A stretch of DNA of 60,811 nucleotides from the NCBI GenBank assembly GCA_949296115.1, contig CASFNR010000005.1, forward strand, positions 1 through 60,811, written 5' to 3'. Below the pieces are notes generated by a model. That model was given only the letters and a program-made list of their open reading frames with translations. It ran no database searches and was not told the DNA's origin. Source of the DNA: an uncultured Eubacteriales bacterium. Lineage in GTDB: Bacteria > Bacillota > Clostridia > Oscillospirales > Oscillospiraceae. Both the position numbers and the translations under genes were made by a program. Positions 48,407 to 57,779 of the stretch are shown here, piece by piece (the stretch's first letter is position 1; every line of letters begins with the position of its first letter).

Positions 48407-50170
48407 ATGAGAAAGAAGAATAAGTCTATCGGCACGAAAGTATTATGTATGCTTTTGCTTGCTGCCATGCTGCTGGGCATGAGCGCGTGCTCCGGTACCG
48501 AGCCGACCACCACGACCCAGGCTGCTGACAGCGAAAGCGGTGAAGTTAAGCTGGCTGAAGAGCAGGTGCTGAATCTTCGGCTGGATGACCTGAGCCTGAT
48601 TGACGTCAATGATGTGCGCAACGCCAACGAGTTCATGGTGCTTACCGCTGTTCAGGAAGGTCTGTTCCGTACGTTCAGCGACGAAAACGGCACTGACGTG
48701 ACGGAGTATGCCGGCTGCACCAGCTATGATGTCAGCGAGGATGGCCTGACCTACACCTTCCATCTGCGGGAGGAGAGCAAGTGGTCCGACGGTGAGCCTG
48801 TTACAGCCCAGAATTATGTGGATTCCTGGATGCGTCTGATCGATCCGGAGCTGGCTTTCTCCTATGCTTTCCTGGCTACCGGAATTCAGGGTGCGGATGC
48901 CTACTACAACGGGGAGGGCAGTGCGGAAGATGTAGCCATTGAGTACATCGATGATCTGACCTTCAGCTGCACCCTGACAGCTCCCGATGCTGCCTTCATC
49001 AAGAAGGTTGGTATGGTCTGCTTCTATCCCATCCGGAAGGATCTGATTGATGCGGCCAACGCTTCCGGCGGCAACTGGACCAATGACTACACGCTGCATG
49101 TGTACAACGGCCCCTTCTACATCGCAGACCGGGTGCTGGAAAACAGCATGACCCTGAAGAAGAATGAGAGCTACTGGAATGCGGACAATGTGACCCTGAC
49201 CCAGATCAACATGCGGGTGGTGGACGAAAGTTCCACCCAGGCCCAGCTGATGGAGTCTCAGCAGCTGGACGTGCTGACCCTGAGGGATCTGGAGTATGTG
49301 GATCAGTGGCAGCCCCTGGTGGACAACGGAACCTTTGTTCATGTGAGCACCACCGCTCCCAGTGTTACTTACTTGGTTGTTGACCAGCATCCCGCAGGCG
49401 AGGGCGGTCCTTCCGGCCTGATGCTCAATGAGAAGTGCCGTCTGGCCATGTCTCTGGCTGTTGACCGTGTGGAGTACAATGAATTGTTCTACAACGGCCT
49501 GAATACCGTTGCCTACAGTCTGATTCCCTACGGCATCACCGTTGGCGATCTGGACTATCGGGAACTGAATGAGGAGCCTCTGGCCCAGTATACTGACAAG
49601 TGCAGCGATACCGAATATCTCCAGAGCCTGTTCAAGGAGGGCATGGAGGAGGCCGGCTTTACCGGTGAGCTCTCTGACGTGACGCTGACGGTCTTTACCT
49701 ACTCTCCTGATGTTCTGACCAACAACATTCTGGAGTGGTACAAGCAGCAGTTCGAGAGCAAGCTGGGCGTGAAGGTGAGTGTGGAGATCTATCCCGACGT
49801 CTCCACCTGGAAGGAAGCCAGAGACCAGTATGAGTATGACTTCTATACCATGGGCTGGAACGGCGATTTCAATGACCCCATGACCTTCATGGAGCTGTTT
49901 GTTACCGGCAACGGCTACGCCAAGTTTATGGGCGGTTTCTCCGACAGCGAGTATGATGCGCTGTGCGAGCAGGCGGCTTCCACCCAGGATGATCAGGAGC
50001 GTTTGGAGCTCTTTGCCCAGGCGGAGCAGCTGCTGCTGGAGAAGGGCGGCGTTATCCCGCTGTATTTCAGCTCTGAGCAGGTCTACTACCAGAGCTACGT
50101 AACCGGCCTGAGCATGCCTATGTTCGGCGCAGAGCTGGAACTGAGTCGGGTTCAGATCCTGGAGCACTAA
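48407..50170 (+). CDS. oppA: Oligopeptide ABC transporter, substrate-binding lipoprotein
   Basis: 587 residues. A signal peptide with lipobox (MSAC, Cys27) is followed by a Thr-rich tether and a family 5 solute-binding protein. Landmarks are YDVSEDGLTYTFHLREESKWSDGEPVTAQNYVDSW, the typical SBP_bac_5 signature, and EKCRLAMSLAVDR. It captures peptides outside the membrane and feeds the OppBC channel. AAAGGATG precedes the ATG. It is first in the operon and is set apart from the permease by a hairpin (50184-50217) that may raise its relative expression. Confidence 0.93.
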   Translation: MRKKNKSIGTKVLCMLLLAAMLLGMSACSGTEPTTTTQAADSESGEVKLAEEQVLNLRLDDLSLIDVNDVRNANEFMVLTAVQEGLFRTFSDENGTDVTEYAGCTSYDVSEDGLTYTFHLREESKWSDGEPVTAQNYVDSWMRLIDPELAFSYAFLATGIQGADAYYNGEGSAEDVAIEYIDDLTFSCTLTAPDAAFIKKVGMVCFYPIRKDLIDAANASGGNWTNDYTLHVYNGPFYIADRVLENSMTLKKNESYWNADNVTLTQINMRVVDESSTQAQLMESQQLDVLTLRDLEYVDQWQPLVDNGTFVHVSTTAPSVTYLVVDQHPAGEGGPSGLMLNEKCRLAMSLAVDRVEYNELFYNGLNTVAYSLIPYGITVGDLDYRELNEEPLAQYTDKCSDTEYLQSLFKEGMEEAGFTGELSDVTLTVFTYSPDVLTNNILEWYKQQFESKLGVKVSVEIYPDVSTWKEARDQYEYDFYTMGWNGDFNDPMTFMELFVTGNGYAKFMGGFSDSEYDALCEQAASTQDDQERLELFAQAEQLLLEKGGVIPLYFSSEQVYYQSYVTGLSMPMFGAELELSRVQILEH

Positions 50171-50183
50171 TCACGTATTTCCG

Positions 50184-50217
50184 AACAGGGGTGGGAAGTG
50201 TGCTTTCCACCCCTGTT
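50184..50217 (+). terminator. Intra-operon hairpin between oppA and oppB
   Basis: AACAGGGGTGG/CCACCCCTGTT with inner unpaired bases, followed by TTCCC only. Probably a partial terminator or an RNA-stabilising stem. Confidence 0.6.
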
Positions 50218-50260
50218 TCCCATATGGCGCTGCCGGAAAGACATAAGGGGAAGACATATT

Positions 50261-51220
50261 ATGAAGATGATGATTTATTTTGCCCGTCGGCTGCTGATTA
50301 TGCTGCTGACACTGTTTATCATTGCCACTGCTACTTTTTTCCTGCTGGCGGCAACCCCCGGAGATGCTCTTTCGGCCCGGGTTGAGAAGCTGCCGGATGC
50401 GGTGGCGGAGCGGTTGTATGCCAAGTATGGCCTGGACCGGCCTGTGATGGAGCGGTATGTCAATACCATGACCGGCCTGCTCCACGGAGACTTTGGTGAT
50501 TCCATTATCTACGAGGGGCAGACGGTTCAATCCATCATCCGGGAGAAAGGACCCATCTCTGCCCGTCTGGGTATCCAGCAGATGCTGGTTGGCGTGACTG
50601 CCGGATTGTTACTGGGCATGCTGGCGGCAATCAAGAAGGGGACCATTTGGGATTACTTTGTGGTTGGATTTTCTGTGCTGCTCATATCAGTTCCCAACCT
50701 GATTTTTGCCTTGATGCTCCAGCAGATTTTTGCCGGCAATCTGAAATGGTTCCCGGTTATCGGCTGGCCCCGAGAGAATATCTGGTTCGGCGGGTGGGAG
50801 TATACCATTCTGCCCACCTTTGCGGGCTGCTTCGGCTATATCGCGTCCTATGCCCGTTTGCTGAAGGCATCTATGCTGGACGTGATGAACCAGGATTATA
50901 TTCTGACGGCCCAGTCCAAGGGATTGAGCCGAGGAGAGGTAATCCGCCACCATGTGCTCCGCAACTCTTTTATTCCCATTGTGACCCAACTGCCCATGTC
51001 CATTGCGATGTGTATTACAGGTTCGTTCTTTATTGAGAGCGTGTTCTCCATCCCTGGACTTGGCCTGTATTATGTGGAGGCTGTTGCGGCGCAGGACATC
51101 CCCATTGTCATGGGTCAGACGGTGATCCTGTCTGCAATTTATATTGCAGTGGTGTTCCTGACAGACATTCTGTATACCATTGTAGATCCCCGTATCCGGA
51201 TTGCGGGCGGAAAACGCTAG
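50261..51220 (+). CDS. oppB: Oligopeptide ABC transporter permease OppB
   Basis: 319 residues with six hydrophobic helices. The N-terminal MIYFARRLLIMLLTLFIIATATFFLLAATPGD is typical of OppB/DppB. The EAA loop that contacts the ATPases is YARLLKASMLDVMNQDYILTAQSKGLSRGEVIRHHVLRN. The ATG at 50261 has AAGGGG upstream; the longer frame to 50198 lies in the hairpin region. It pairs with OppC. Confidence 0.94.
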   Translation: MKMMIYFARRLLIMLLTLFIIATATFFLLAATPGDALSARVEKLPDAVAERLYAKYGLDRPVMERYVNTMTGLLHGDFGDSIIYEGQTVQSIIREKGPISARLGIQQMLVGVTAGLLLGMLAAIKKGTIWDYFVVGFSVLLISVPNLIFALMLQQIFAGNLKWFPVIGWPRENIWFGGWEYTILPTFAGCFGYIASYARLLKASMLDVMNQDYILTAQSKGLSRGEVIRHHVLRNSFIPIVTQLPMSIAMCITGSFFIESVFSIPGLGLYYVEAVAAQDIPIVMGQTVILSAIYIAVVFLTDILYTIVDPRIRIAGGKR

Positions 51221-51233
51221 AGGAGGGACGTAT

Positions 51234-52160
51234 ATGGCAACGATAAGAACTTTGACCGCCGATGAAGCGAAGCGGGTGGATCGCAGACGCTTTGATGCAG
51301 AGAAAATTGACCGTCCCACCATTACTTTCTGGCAGGGGGCATGGATTCGCCTGCGGAAGAATCCCATTGCCATCGCCGCCATGGCGATGCTGGGAATTCT
51401 GCTGTTTTTCATCCTGTTTGGCCCCACCATCAGCGGTGAGAATTATACCACCATTGTTCCTTCTATGAAAAACAGTCCTCCTGACTCTACATACTGGTTT
51501 GGGACCGACGCCATGGGCCGGGACCTGTTCTGCCGGGTCTGGATCGGCGCCCGGCTGTCGCTGCTGGTGGCGCTGGTATGTGCGTTTATCCAGATTGTGG
51601 TGGGCTGCGCCTACGGCGGCGCCATGGCGTATTTCGGCGGTATGGTGGATATGGTGATGATGCGGATTCTGGAAATCATCATTTCGTTCCCTTCACTGCT
51701 GGTTACCCTGCTGGTGATGATGGTGGTGGGCAAAAATGTACCTGGCCTGCTGGTGGCAATGAGTATCACGTCCTGGTGCGGAACGGCCCGGCAGATGCGG
51801 GGCCAGCTGATGCAGCTGCGGGAATCGGAATATGTACAGGCTGCCCAGATGATCGGCGCTTCGCCGGTTCGGATTATCACCAAGCACCTGCTGCCCAATA
51901 CGGTGAGCATTTTGATCCTGAACCTGTGCTCCAGCATCCCCAGCTACATTTTCACCGAGGCCAGCCTGAGCTTCCTGGGCATGGGACTTTCCAATGATGT
52001 AATCAGCCTGGGCGTTCTAATTTCGGAAGGCAAGGCCAAGCTTTCCTTCTACCCTTGGGAATTGATTTTCCCGACGGTGGTATTGTGTGTTGCCGTTCTG
52101 GCATTCAATCTTCTGGGTGACGCCCTGCGGGATGCACTGGACCCCAGAACCCATCAGTAA
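51234..52160 (+). CDS. oppC: Oligopeptide ABC transporter permease OppC
   Basis: 308 residues. A cytoplasmic N-terminus (about 45 residues) precedes six hydrophobic helices. The OppC signature HWFGTDAMGRDLFCRVWIGARLSL is present as YWFGTDAMGRDLF, and the EAA loop reads TARQMRGQLMQLRESEYVQAAQMIGASPVRIITKHLLPN. AGGAGG lies before the ATG at 51234, 13 bases after oppB. Confidence 0.94.
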   Translation: MATIRTLTADEAKRVDRRRFDAEKIDRPTITFWQGAWIRLRKNPIAIAAMAMLGILLFFILFGPTISGENYTTIVPSMKNSPPDSTYWFGTDAMGRDLFCRVWIGARLSLLVALVCAFIQIVVGCAYGGAMAYFGGMVDMVMMRILEIIISFPSLLVTLLVMMVVGKNVPGLLVAMSITSWCGTARQMRGQLMQLRESEYVQAAQMIGASPVRIITKHLLPNTVSILILNLCSSIPSYIFTEASLSFLGMGLSNDVISLGVLISEGKAKLSFYPWELIFPTVVLCVAVLAFNLLGDALRDALDPRTHQ

Positions 52161-52174
52161 GGGAGGACTTTTCA

Positions 52175-53203
52175 ATGAGTGAACCGTTACTCCAGGTAAA
52201 GAATCTGGCGGTTTCCTACCACGGCTATGCCGGAGAGGTGCAGTCCGTCCGGGGGGTCACCTTTGACGTGAACCGGGGCGAGACCCTGGCAGTGGTGGGA
52301 GAGTCCGGCTGTGGCAAATCCGTGACGGCCAAGACCATCATGCGGCTGCTTCAGATTCCTCCCGCTGAAATCAAGGAAGGCAGTCAGATTCTCTTTGATG
52401 GAGAAGATGTGCTTCGGTTTGATGAAAAGCGGTTGTCCGCCTATCGGGGCGGCGAAGCTGCCATTATTTTTCAGGATGCCTTGGCGGCCCTGAATCCCAC
52501 CATGACGGTGGGAAACCAGATTTGCGAAAACCTGCTGCACCATAGCAAAATGAGTAAGAAGGAAGCCATGAAGAAGGCTGTTGAATTGCTGCGGATGGTG
52601 GGTATTCCCCAGCCGGAGCGGCGGGTGAAGCAGTATCCCCACGAATTTTCCGGCGGTATGCGGCAGCGGGTAATGATTGCAATTGCCTTTGCCTGCAGCC
52701 CCAAGCTCCTGATTGCGGACGAGCCTACCACAGCTTTGGACGTGACCATTCAGGCGCAGATTATGGACTTGATCAAGCAGTGGCAGTCTGATCAGGATGC
52801 CTCCGTCATTCTGATTACCCATGATCTAGGCGTCGTGGCGAACATTGCCAACCGGATTGTGGTGATGTACGCCGGTAAAATTGTAGAGCGGGGAGACAAC
52901 CGGAGCATTTTCTATAACCCCAAGCACCCCTACACCAACGCACTGCTGGAAGCGGTGCCCCGTCTCGACCTGAAGAACAAGCAGGTGCTGGCATCCATTG
53001 AAGGCACACCCCCGGATCTGCTGAATCCGCCCAAAGGATGTCCCTTCTCGACTCGCTGCAAATACTGCATGGAAGTATGCTGCAGCGAGGAGCCGCCGGT
53101 AACCAGCTTCGAGGAAGGCCACGAGGCCAGCTGCTGGCTGTATTATTTGGACCACCCTTGCGAGGATGCACCGTTTACCAGGGAGGGGAGAACCAATGAC
53201 TGA
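52175..53203 (+). CDS. oppD: Oligopeptide ABC transporter ATPase OppD
   Basis: 342 residues. Walker A GESGCGKS, the Q-loop, signature FSGGMRQRV, Walker B LLIADEPTTALD and the H-loop ITHDLGVV are all intact. The C-terminal oligopeptide-transporter extension has the Cys-rich PKGCPFSTRCKYCMEVC pattern that binds an iron-sulphur cluster in relatives. It overlaps oppF by 8 bases. Confidence 0.95.
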   Translation: MSEPLLQVKNLAVSYHGYAGEVQSVRGVTFDVNRGETLAVVGESGCGKSVTAKTIMRLLQIPPAEIKEGSQILFDGEDVLRFDEKRLSAYRGGEAAIIFQDALAALNPTMTVGNQICENLLHHSKMSKKEAMKKAVELLRMVGIPQPERRVKQYPHEFSGGMRQRVMIAIAFACSPKLLIADEPTTALDVTIQAQIMDLIKQWQSDQDASVILITHDLGVVANIANRIVVMYAGKIVERGDNRSIFYNPKHPYTNALLEAVPRLDLKNKQVLASIEGTPPDLLNPPKGCPFSTRCKYCMEVCCSEEPPVTSFEEGHEASCWLYYLDHPCEDAPFTREGRTND

Positions 53204-54167
53204 GAAAGTGATTCTGGAAGTCAGCCATTTAAAGAAATATTTCGATCTGGGACATCACAACGTCCTCAAAGCAGTGGATGATGTATCGTTCCAGATTCAC
53301 GAGGGTGAAACCCTGGGCTTGGTGGGAGAGTCCGGCTGCGGCAAGACCACCTGCGGTCGTACCTGCCTGGGGATGTACAAAAAAACTGATGGTACTGTCC
53401 GCTACAACGGGAAGGATATTCATGCCCTGAAGGGTGCGGAGCTGTTCGCCTTCAAGAAGGAGGCGCAGATGATTTTCCAGGACCCCTATGCCTCCCTGAA
53501 TCCCCGGATGACGGTCAGCGATATTGTGGCGGAGGGGCTGGATGTTCACCACATGGTGAAAAGCAAGGCGGAGCGGGCCGAGCGGATCTATGAGCTGCTG
53601 GTCATGGTGGGCCTGAACAAGGAGCACGCCAACCGCTTCATTCATGAGTTCTCCGGCGGCCAGCGGCAGAGAATCGGAATTGCCCGGGCCCTGGCGATGG
53701 AACCAAAATTCCTGGTGCTGGACGAGCCCATCTCTGCCCTGGACGTGTCCATTCAGGCGCAGGTGGTAAACATGCTGATTCGCCTGCAGCGGGAGATGAA
53801 TCTGACCTATCTGTTTATTGCCCATGACCTGTCCATGGTCAAGCATATCTCGGAACGGGTGGGCGTGATGTACCTGGGCGGTATGATGGAGATTACCAGC
53901 TCCGAGGAGCTGTACAGCCATCCGCTGCATCCGTATACCCAGGCGCTTCTTTCCGCCATTCCCATTCCGGACCCGGATGTGGAGGACCAGCGCAACAGCA
54001 GCCGGATTCGGCTGCAGGGGGAAGTGCCCAGCCCCATCAACCCCCCTCCCGGCTGTAAATTTGCGGGGCGCTGCCGGTATGCCACGGACCGCTGCCGGCA
54101 AGAGACGCCTGCGCTGAAGGATATGGGCTCCGGCCACTTTGTGGCCTGCTTTGCGGTGGAAGGATGA
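53196..54167 (+). CDS. oppF: Oligopeptide ABC transporter ATPase OppF
   Basis: 323 residues. Walker A GESGCGKT, signature FSGGQRQRIGIARAL, Walker B LVLDEPISALD and the H-loop IAHDLSMV are intact. The C-terminal extension has PPGCKFAGRCRYATDRC. It starts inside oppD and overlaps the next small membrane gene by 4 bases. With OppD it powers peptide import. Confidence 0.95.
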   Translation: MTEKVILEVSHLKKYFDLGHHNVLKAVDDVSFQIHEGETLGLVGESGCGKTTCGRTCLGMYKKTDGTVRYNGKDIHALKGAELFAFKKEAQMIFQDPYASLNPRMTVSDIVAEGLDVHHMVKSKAERAERIYELLVMVGLNKEHANRFIHEFSGGQRQRIGIARALAMEPKFLVLDEPISALDVSIQAQVVNMLIRLQREMNLTYLFIAHDLSMVKHISERVGVMYLGGMMEITSSEELYSHPLHPYTQALLSAIPIPDPDVEDQRNSSRIRLQGEVPSPINPPPGCKFAGRCRYATDRCRQETPALKDMGSGHFVACFAVEG

Positions 54168-54517
54168 AAAAACTGCTGCGAAACGTGGTCCATGACCTGG
54201 CGTTTACCCTGATTTTGGGGGCGGCTGCGGCAATTGCGGCACTGGTTGTTTTTACGGTGATCGGTACTGTTGCCGGTGGTTTTCAGCTCCGGCCGGGATT
54301 GGTGACTGCCAGAGGCGGGCTGCTGGTCCTTGGCTCCCTATGCCTATTCGTATGCGCCGGGATGCTGCTTCGCCCGAAAACCGGAGAAAAATGGACCAAA
54401 TCCCCGGCATGGCGGAAGAGACTGCAATGTTTCGGCCTAACCGGAGTCAGTGCGGTCATTGGTGCGGAGCTGATTGCGGCTGCAAGCATTCTGGACTATT
54501 GGCTGTATTTTGTGTAA
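54164..54517 (+). CDS. Small membrane protein coupled to oppF
   Basis: 117 residues with three hydrophobic helices (about 12-40, 48-66, 88-112) and a basic cytoplasmic loop (LRPKTGEKWTKSPAWRKR). I do not recognise a family. The ATG overlaps the oppF stop (ATGA), so translation is coupled and it is likely a part of the same unit, perhaps an accessory subunit. That role is inferred from position only. Confidence 0.75.
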   Translation: MKKLLRNVVHDLAFTLILGAAAAIAALVVFTVIGTVAGGFQLRPGLVTARGGLLVLGSLCLFVCAGMLLRPKTGEKWTKSPAWRKRLQCFGLTGVSAVIGAELIAAASILDYWLYFV

Positions 54518-54562
54518 CGGGGATTATACCGGAAATATCAATGTTTTGCGGAGGGAAAAACA

Positions 54563-55837
54563 GTGAAGGATCTGATTTACAGGGAATATGTGCAGATTCT
54601 GAAGGAAGAGCTGATACCGGCGATGGGCTGCACCGAACCCATTGCGGTGGCTTACTGTGCAGCGCTGGCCCACAAGGCCCTGGGGCAGGAACCTGAACAG
54701 GTGGAGGTTCTTGCCAGCGCCAACATCATCAAAAATGTGAAGAGCGTGGTCGTTCCCAACACCGGCGGGCTACGGGGAATTGCCGCTGCGGCCGCTGCCG
54801 GCATTGCCGCAGGGGATGCGGACAAGGAGCTGGAGGTGCTTTCCGGCGTCACCCAGGAGCAGGTTCAGGCAATTTCTGCGTATCTGAACCGGGCGAAATT
54901 TACGGTGGCCAGAAGTGAAAAGGACTATATCTTCCACATCTGTGTGACTCTGACAGCAGGAGCGCACACTGCTCAGGCGGAGATTGCCGGCAATCATACC
55001 AACGTGATCGGCATTCGCCGGAATGACATCGTTTTGCTCCAGCGGGAGTATCGTGAGGAAAAGAACGCTTCCACCACGGACAGAAGCCTGCTGAATGTGG
55101 AGTCCATTGTAGAGTTTGCGGACTGCGTGGACCTGGCCGATGTGCATTCGGTGCTGCAGCGGCAGATTGACTGCAATATGGCCATTGCGGAAGCGGGACT
55201 GCAAGGGGATTGGGGCGCAAACATCGGAAGGATTCTTCTGCGGTCTTACGGCATCAGCGTCCACAACCGGGCGAAAGCCTACGCTGCTGCGGCCTCGGAC
55301 GGACGGATGAACGGATGCGAGATGCCGGTTGTCATCAACTCCGGCAGCGGCAATCAGGGTATAACCGCTTCCGTGCCGGTGATTGTCTACGCCCAGGAAT
55401 TGAATGTTTCCCAGGATCAGATGCTTCGGGCTTTGGTGGTATCCAATCTGGTGACCATTCACCTGAAAACCGGTATCGGGCCGCTGTCTGCCTATTGCGG
55501 CGCCACCAGTGCAGGCTGCGGTGCTGCGGCGGGAATTACTTACCTCTACGGCGGCCGGTATCGGGAAATTGCTCACACCATTGTGAACGCTCTGGCAATC
55601 AACTCCGGCATGATCTGCGACGGCGCCAAGGCAAGCTGTGCGGCTAAAATTGCCTCTGCGGTAGAATCCGGGCTTCTTGGAATGCAAATGCAGATGCACG
55701 GCAGTCAGTTTTATGGCGGTGACGGCATCGTGGTCAAGGGTGTTGAGAATACCATCCACAATGTCTACGAGCTGGCCCGGGAAGGGATGCGGGAAACGGA
55801 CCGCACCATCATCCACATGATGACGGAATGTGTCTGA
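54563..55837 (+). CDS. L-cysteine desulfidase-family protein (UPF0597, serine dehydratase alpha-like)
   Basis: 424 residues. It matches the CyuA/CdsB-type family that holds a [4Fe-4S] cluster and releases sulfide and ammonia from cysteine. Likely cluster cysteines are in AMGCTEPIAVAY, AYCGATSAGCGAAAG and MICDGAKASCAAKI. GTG is the start, with GGAGGG 7 bases before it. It lies 45 bases after the small membrane gene in the opp unit, suggesting use of imported peptide-derived cysteine or serine. The exact substrate is unproven. Confidence 0.9.
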   Translation: MKDLIYREYVQILKEELIPAMGCTEPIAVAYCAALAHKALGQEPEQVEVLASANIIKNVKSVVVPNTGGLRGIAAAAAAGIAAGDADKELEVLSGVTQEQVQAISAYLNRAKFTVARSEKDYIFHICVTLTAGAHTAQAEIAGNHTNVIGIRRNDIVLLQREYREEKNASTTDRSLLNVESIVEFADCVDLADVHSVLQRQIDCNMAIAEAGLQGDWGANIGRILLRSYGISVHNRAKAYAAAASDGRMNGCEMPVVINSGSGNQGITASVPVIVYAQELNVSQDQMLRALVVSNLVTIHLKTGIGPLSAYCGATSAGCGAAAGITYLYGGRYREIAHTIVNALAINSGMICDGAKASCAAKIASAVESGLLGMQMQMHGSQFYGGDGIVVKGVENTIHNVYELAREGMRETDRTIIHMMTECV

Positions 55838-55873
55838 CAGGCAGCGTTAGGATAGCATGATTCCACATAAAGG

Positions 55874-55903
55874 GCCGGACTTCCAAAAGGAAGCCCGGCT
55901 TTT
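55874..55903 (+). terminator. Terminator of the opp unit
   Basis: GCCGG-A-CTTCC and GGAAG-C-CCGGC around an AAAA loop, one mismatch, then TTTT. Confidence 0.82.
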
Positions 55904-55967
55904 GCGAGCCCCCGTTCCGAATAGCAAGGGGCCGATGCCATGGAAGGTCTCTATGGCGGTATATTTT

Positions 55968-57590
55968 TTACCTTTCTGATACTCCGCTGCTCCATTTTGA
56001 GTCTACTTCATCTAAAGATGCCAAGTAAGACCGAAGGACGTAGCCGGTTTTATCCTGATAAGTCACATATGCAAATTCAGTGCAATGTGCCAGCATCGTC
56101 ATTTCTCCGCCTGCGGGAATTCGACATATGGCTTCGGCACTGGTACTGGGTTCGCGACGGAGCGTAATGTACTCGTTGCAATCTGCGAACCACCGGTACG
56201 GAGTTAAAGGTTCAAAGTGCCCTTCCACCGGATAGTCGGTGGAATCAGCGAAATGCCACCACTCCTTTCCATATCCGATGAACCCCTGTTCCTCCATAAT
56301 ATCTTGCAAGAGCAGCGCATTGGCGGCAGCCTCTGGCGTACAGTCTGAATAATCCCGATCTGCCTTAGAAGTAAAGTCGTCAAATTCCGAAGGCATCTCC
56401 AGAAGATTGCCCTGTGCGTCTGCCAATGTAATGTCAATCGCATTGCCACGGCAGTGATTCCGGTTGCCGGTGACAGGATGGGAGACATATGCAGGATCCG
56501 GACATATACCCCATAGGGTTTGCTGAGCGGACACCGGACGAAAAGCATCCCATATGACAAGAGAATATCCCTGCTCTGCCAACACCTGACTTGCTGCCTG
56601 GAGCTTTTTAACCGTGCCATAGCGAAGGTAAGCATCGTTGAAAGAATAGATGGTTTTTCCCGTGAAGTTATTTTCTGTGGCATAGCGAAGATCTTGAATC
56701 ACACCAGGTATGTAGTCAGAAATTCGCACAAGAGTCGATGCATCCGGCTCCCAGGGAACCGGCGTTGCAGGCGTATCCGGCTGGATTGGTTCCGGAGCAT
56801 TCTGGACCTCAAATAGCGCATAGAAATCCACGTTCCCGTCCTGACTATACTCGTAAAAAACGCCTTGACTCAACCATGTTCCACAGTCATCCGTGGCGGT
56901 GGACAATGTCAGATCCGTGCCATCCTTCCGTTCCAAAGTCAAAAACGCTGCAAATCCACAGCTTGCTCCGGAAGGGAGTTCCTGTGATCCGGAAAGCATC
57001 TGTTCCAGCTGGGTTAATTTTACTGGATCTGTGAGAGTATGACTTCCATTCCACGCCAGCGTTGCCTGGCGCAAGTCATGAATTTGCTCCGGCCTTACTG
57101 GCTGTGTTAGCCCTAAAGAATCTAAAGCATTCTCTACAAGGTCCGTCAATTCCTGACAGTGTTCCCCTGAAATTCTCTCGTGGGACAGCGTGAGAATATC
57201 TCCGTTTTCCAGGAATCGCCACCATTCATCTTGATATCGGAGCCAAACCCCAGTGCTTCTATCCTCCGGCTGCCAATATTGTTCGGGAATTTTGGAAGAT
57301 GCAGCGGATTCAAAAGCTTCCAGCCATATACATTGATCTTGCGGAATGTAGTAGCGGCAGTCTTCTCCCTCTGTGACAATCCCGGTGGGCCGCAGATGCA
57401 AGCAAATCTTCTCGGGATCCCACGTTTTCGTCAGTTCCGAAGTTTCTGGTTCCGTTTCTGGGGCAGGCAAAGACGTAGTCTCCGCCGGGAGAACAGCCTG
57501 TGTACTCGGATTTGCTTCTGCTTGCTTACGGCCGCATCCGCTTAACATCAGGGCGGCCAGGATTATGGACAGTATCTTTTTCTGCTTCAT
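55968..57590 (-). CDS. VanX-like D-Ala-D-Ala dipeptidase lipoprotein with SH3 domain
   Basis: 540 residues. A lipobox (LSGC, Cys19) anchors it outside the membrane. The N-terminal half (about 60-260) has no recognised domain. Residues about 285-465 match the VanX/peptidase M15D fold: zinc-site NHCRGNAIDITLAD and the Glu-His pair in KEWWHFAD. A bacterial SH3 domain closes the protein (about 470-530). VanX cuts free D-Ala-D-Ala, but an exported lipoprotein form suggests a role in salvage or wall turnover. No vanH, vanA or vanRS lie nearby. Confidence 0.88.
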   Translation of the reverse strand: MKQKKILSIILAALMLSGCGRKQAEANPSTQAVLPAETTSLPAPETEPETSELTKTWDPEKICLHLRPTGIVTEGEDCRYYIPQDQCIWLEAFESAASSKIPEQYWQPEDRSTGVWLRYQDEWWRFLENGDILTLSHERISGEHCQELTDLVENALDSLGLTQPVRPEQIHDLRQATLAWNGSHTLTDPVKLTQLEQMLSGSQELPSGASCGFAAFLTLERKDGTDLTLSTATDDCGTWLSQGVFYEYSQDGNVDFYALFEVQNAPEPIQPDTPATPVPWEPDASTLVRISDYIPGVIQDLRYATENNFTGKTIYSFNDAYLRYGTVKKLQAASQVLAEQGYSLVIWDAFRPVSAQQTLWGICPDPAYVSHPVTGNRNHCRGNAIDITLADAQGNLLEMPSEFDDFTSKADRDYSDCTPEAAANALLLQDIMEEQGFIGYGKEWWHFADSTDYPVEGHFEPLTPYRWFADCNEYITLRREPSTSAEAICRIPAGGEMTMLAHCTEFAYVTYQDKTGYVLRSYLASLDEVDSKWSSGVSER

Positions 57591-57779
57591 TGATATCCAT
57601 TCCTTCCTATGAGATACCCGGCTGCAATCAACCGAAGCCTTGTCATGAGCTGAATTGAAAAAACCAAGGAATACAGAAATGTATTTCTGCAGCCATATCT
57701 TGCCAAGGTGCTTTCAAATATGTTTTTTTCGAATATGATATCACACTCCATTTCTTATATCTACATTCAAAATGATTAA

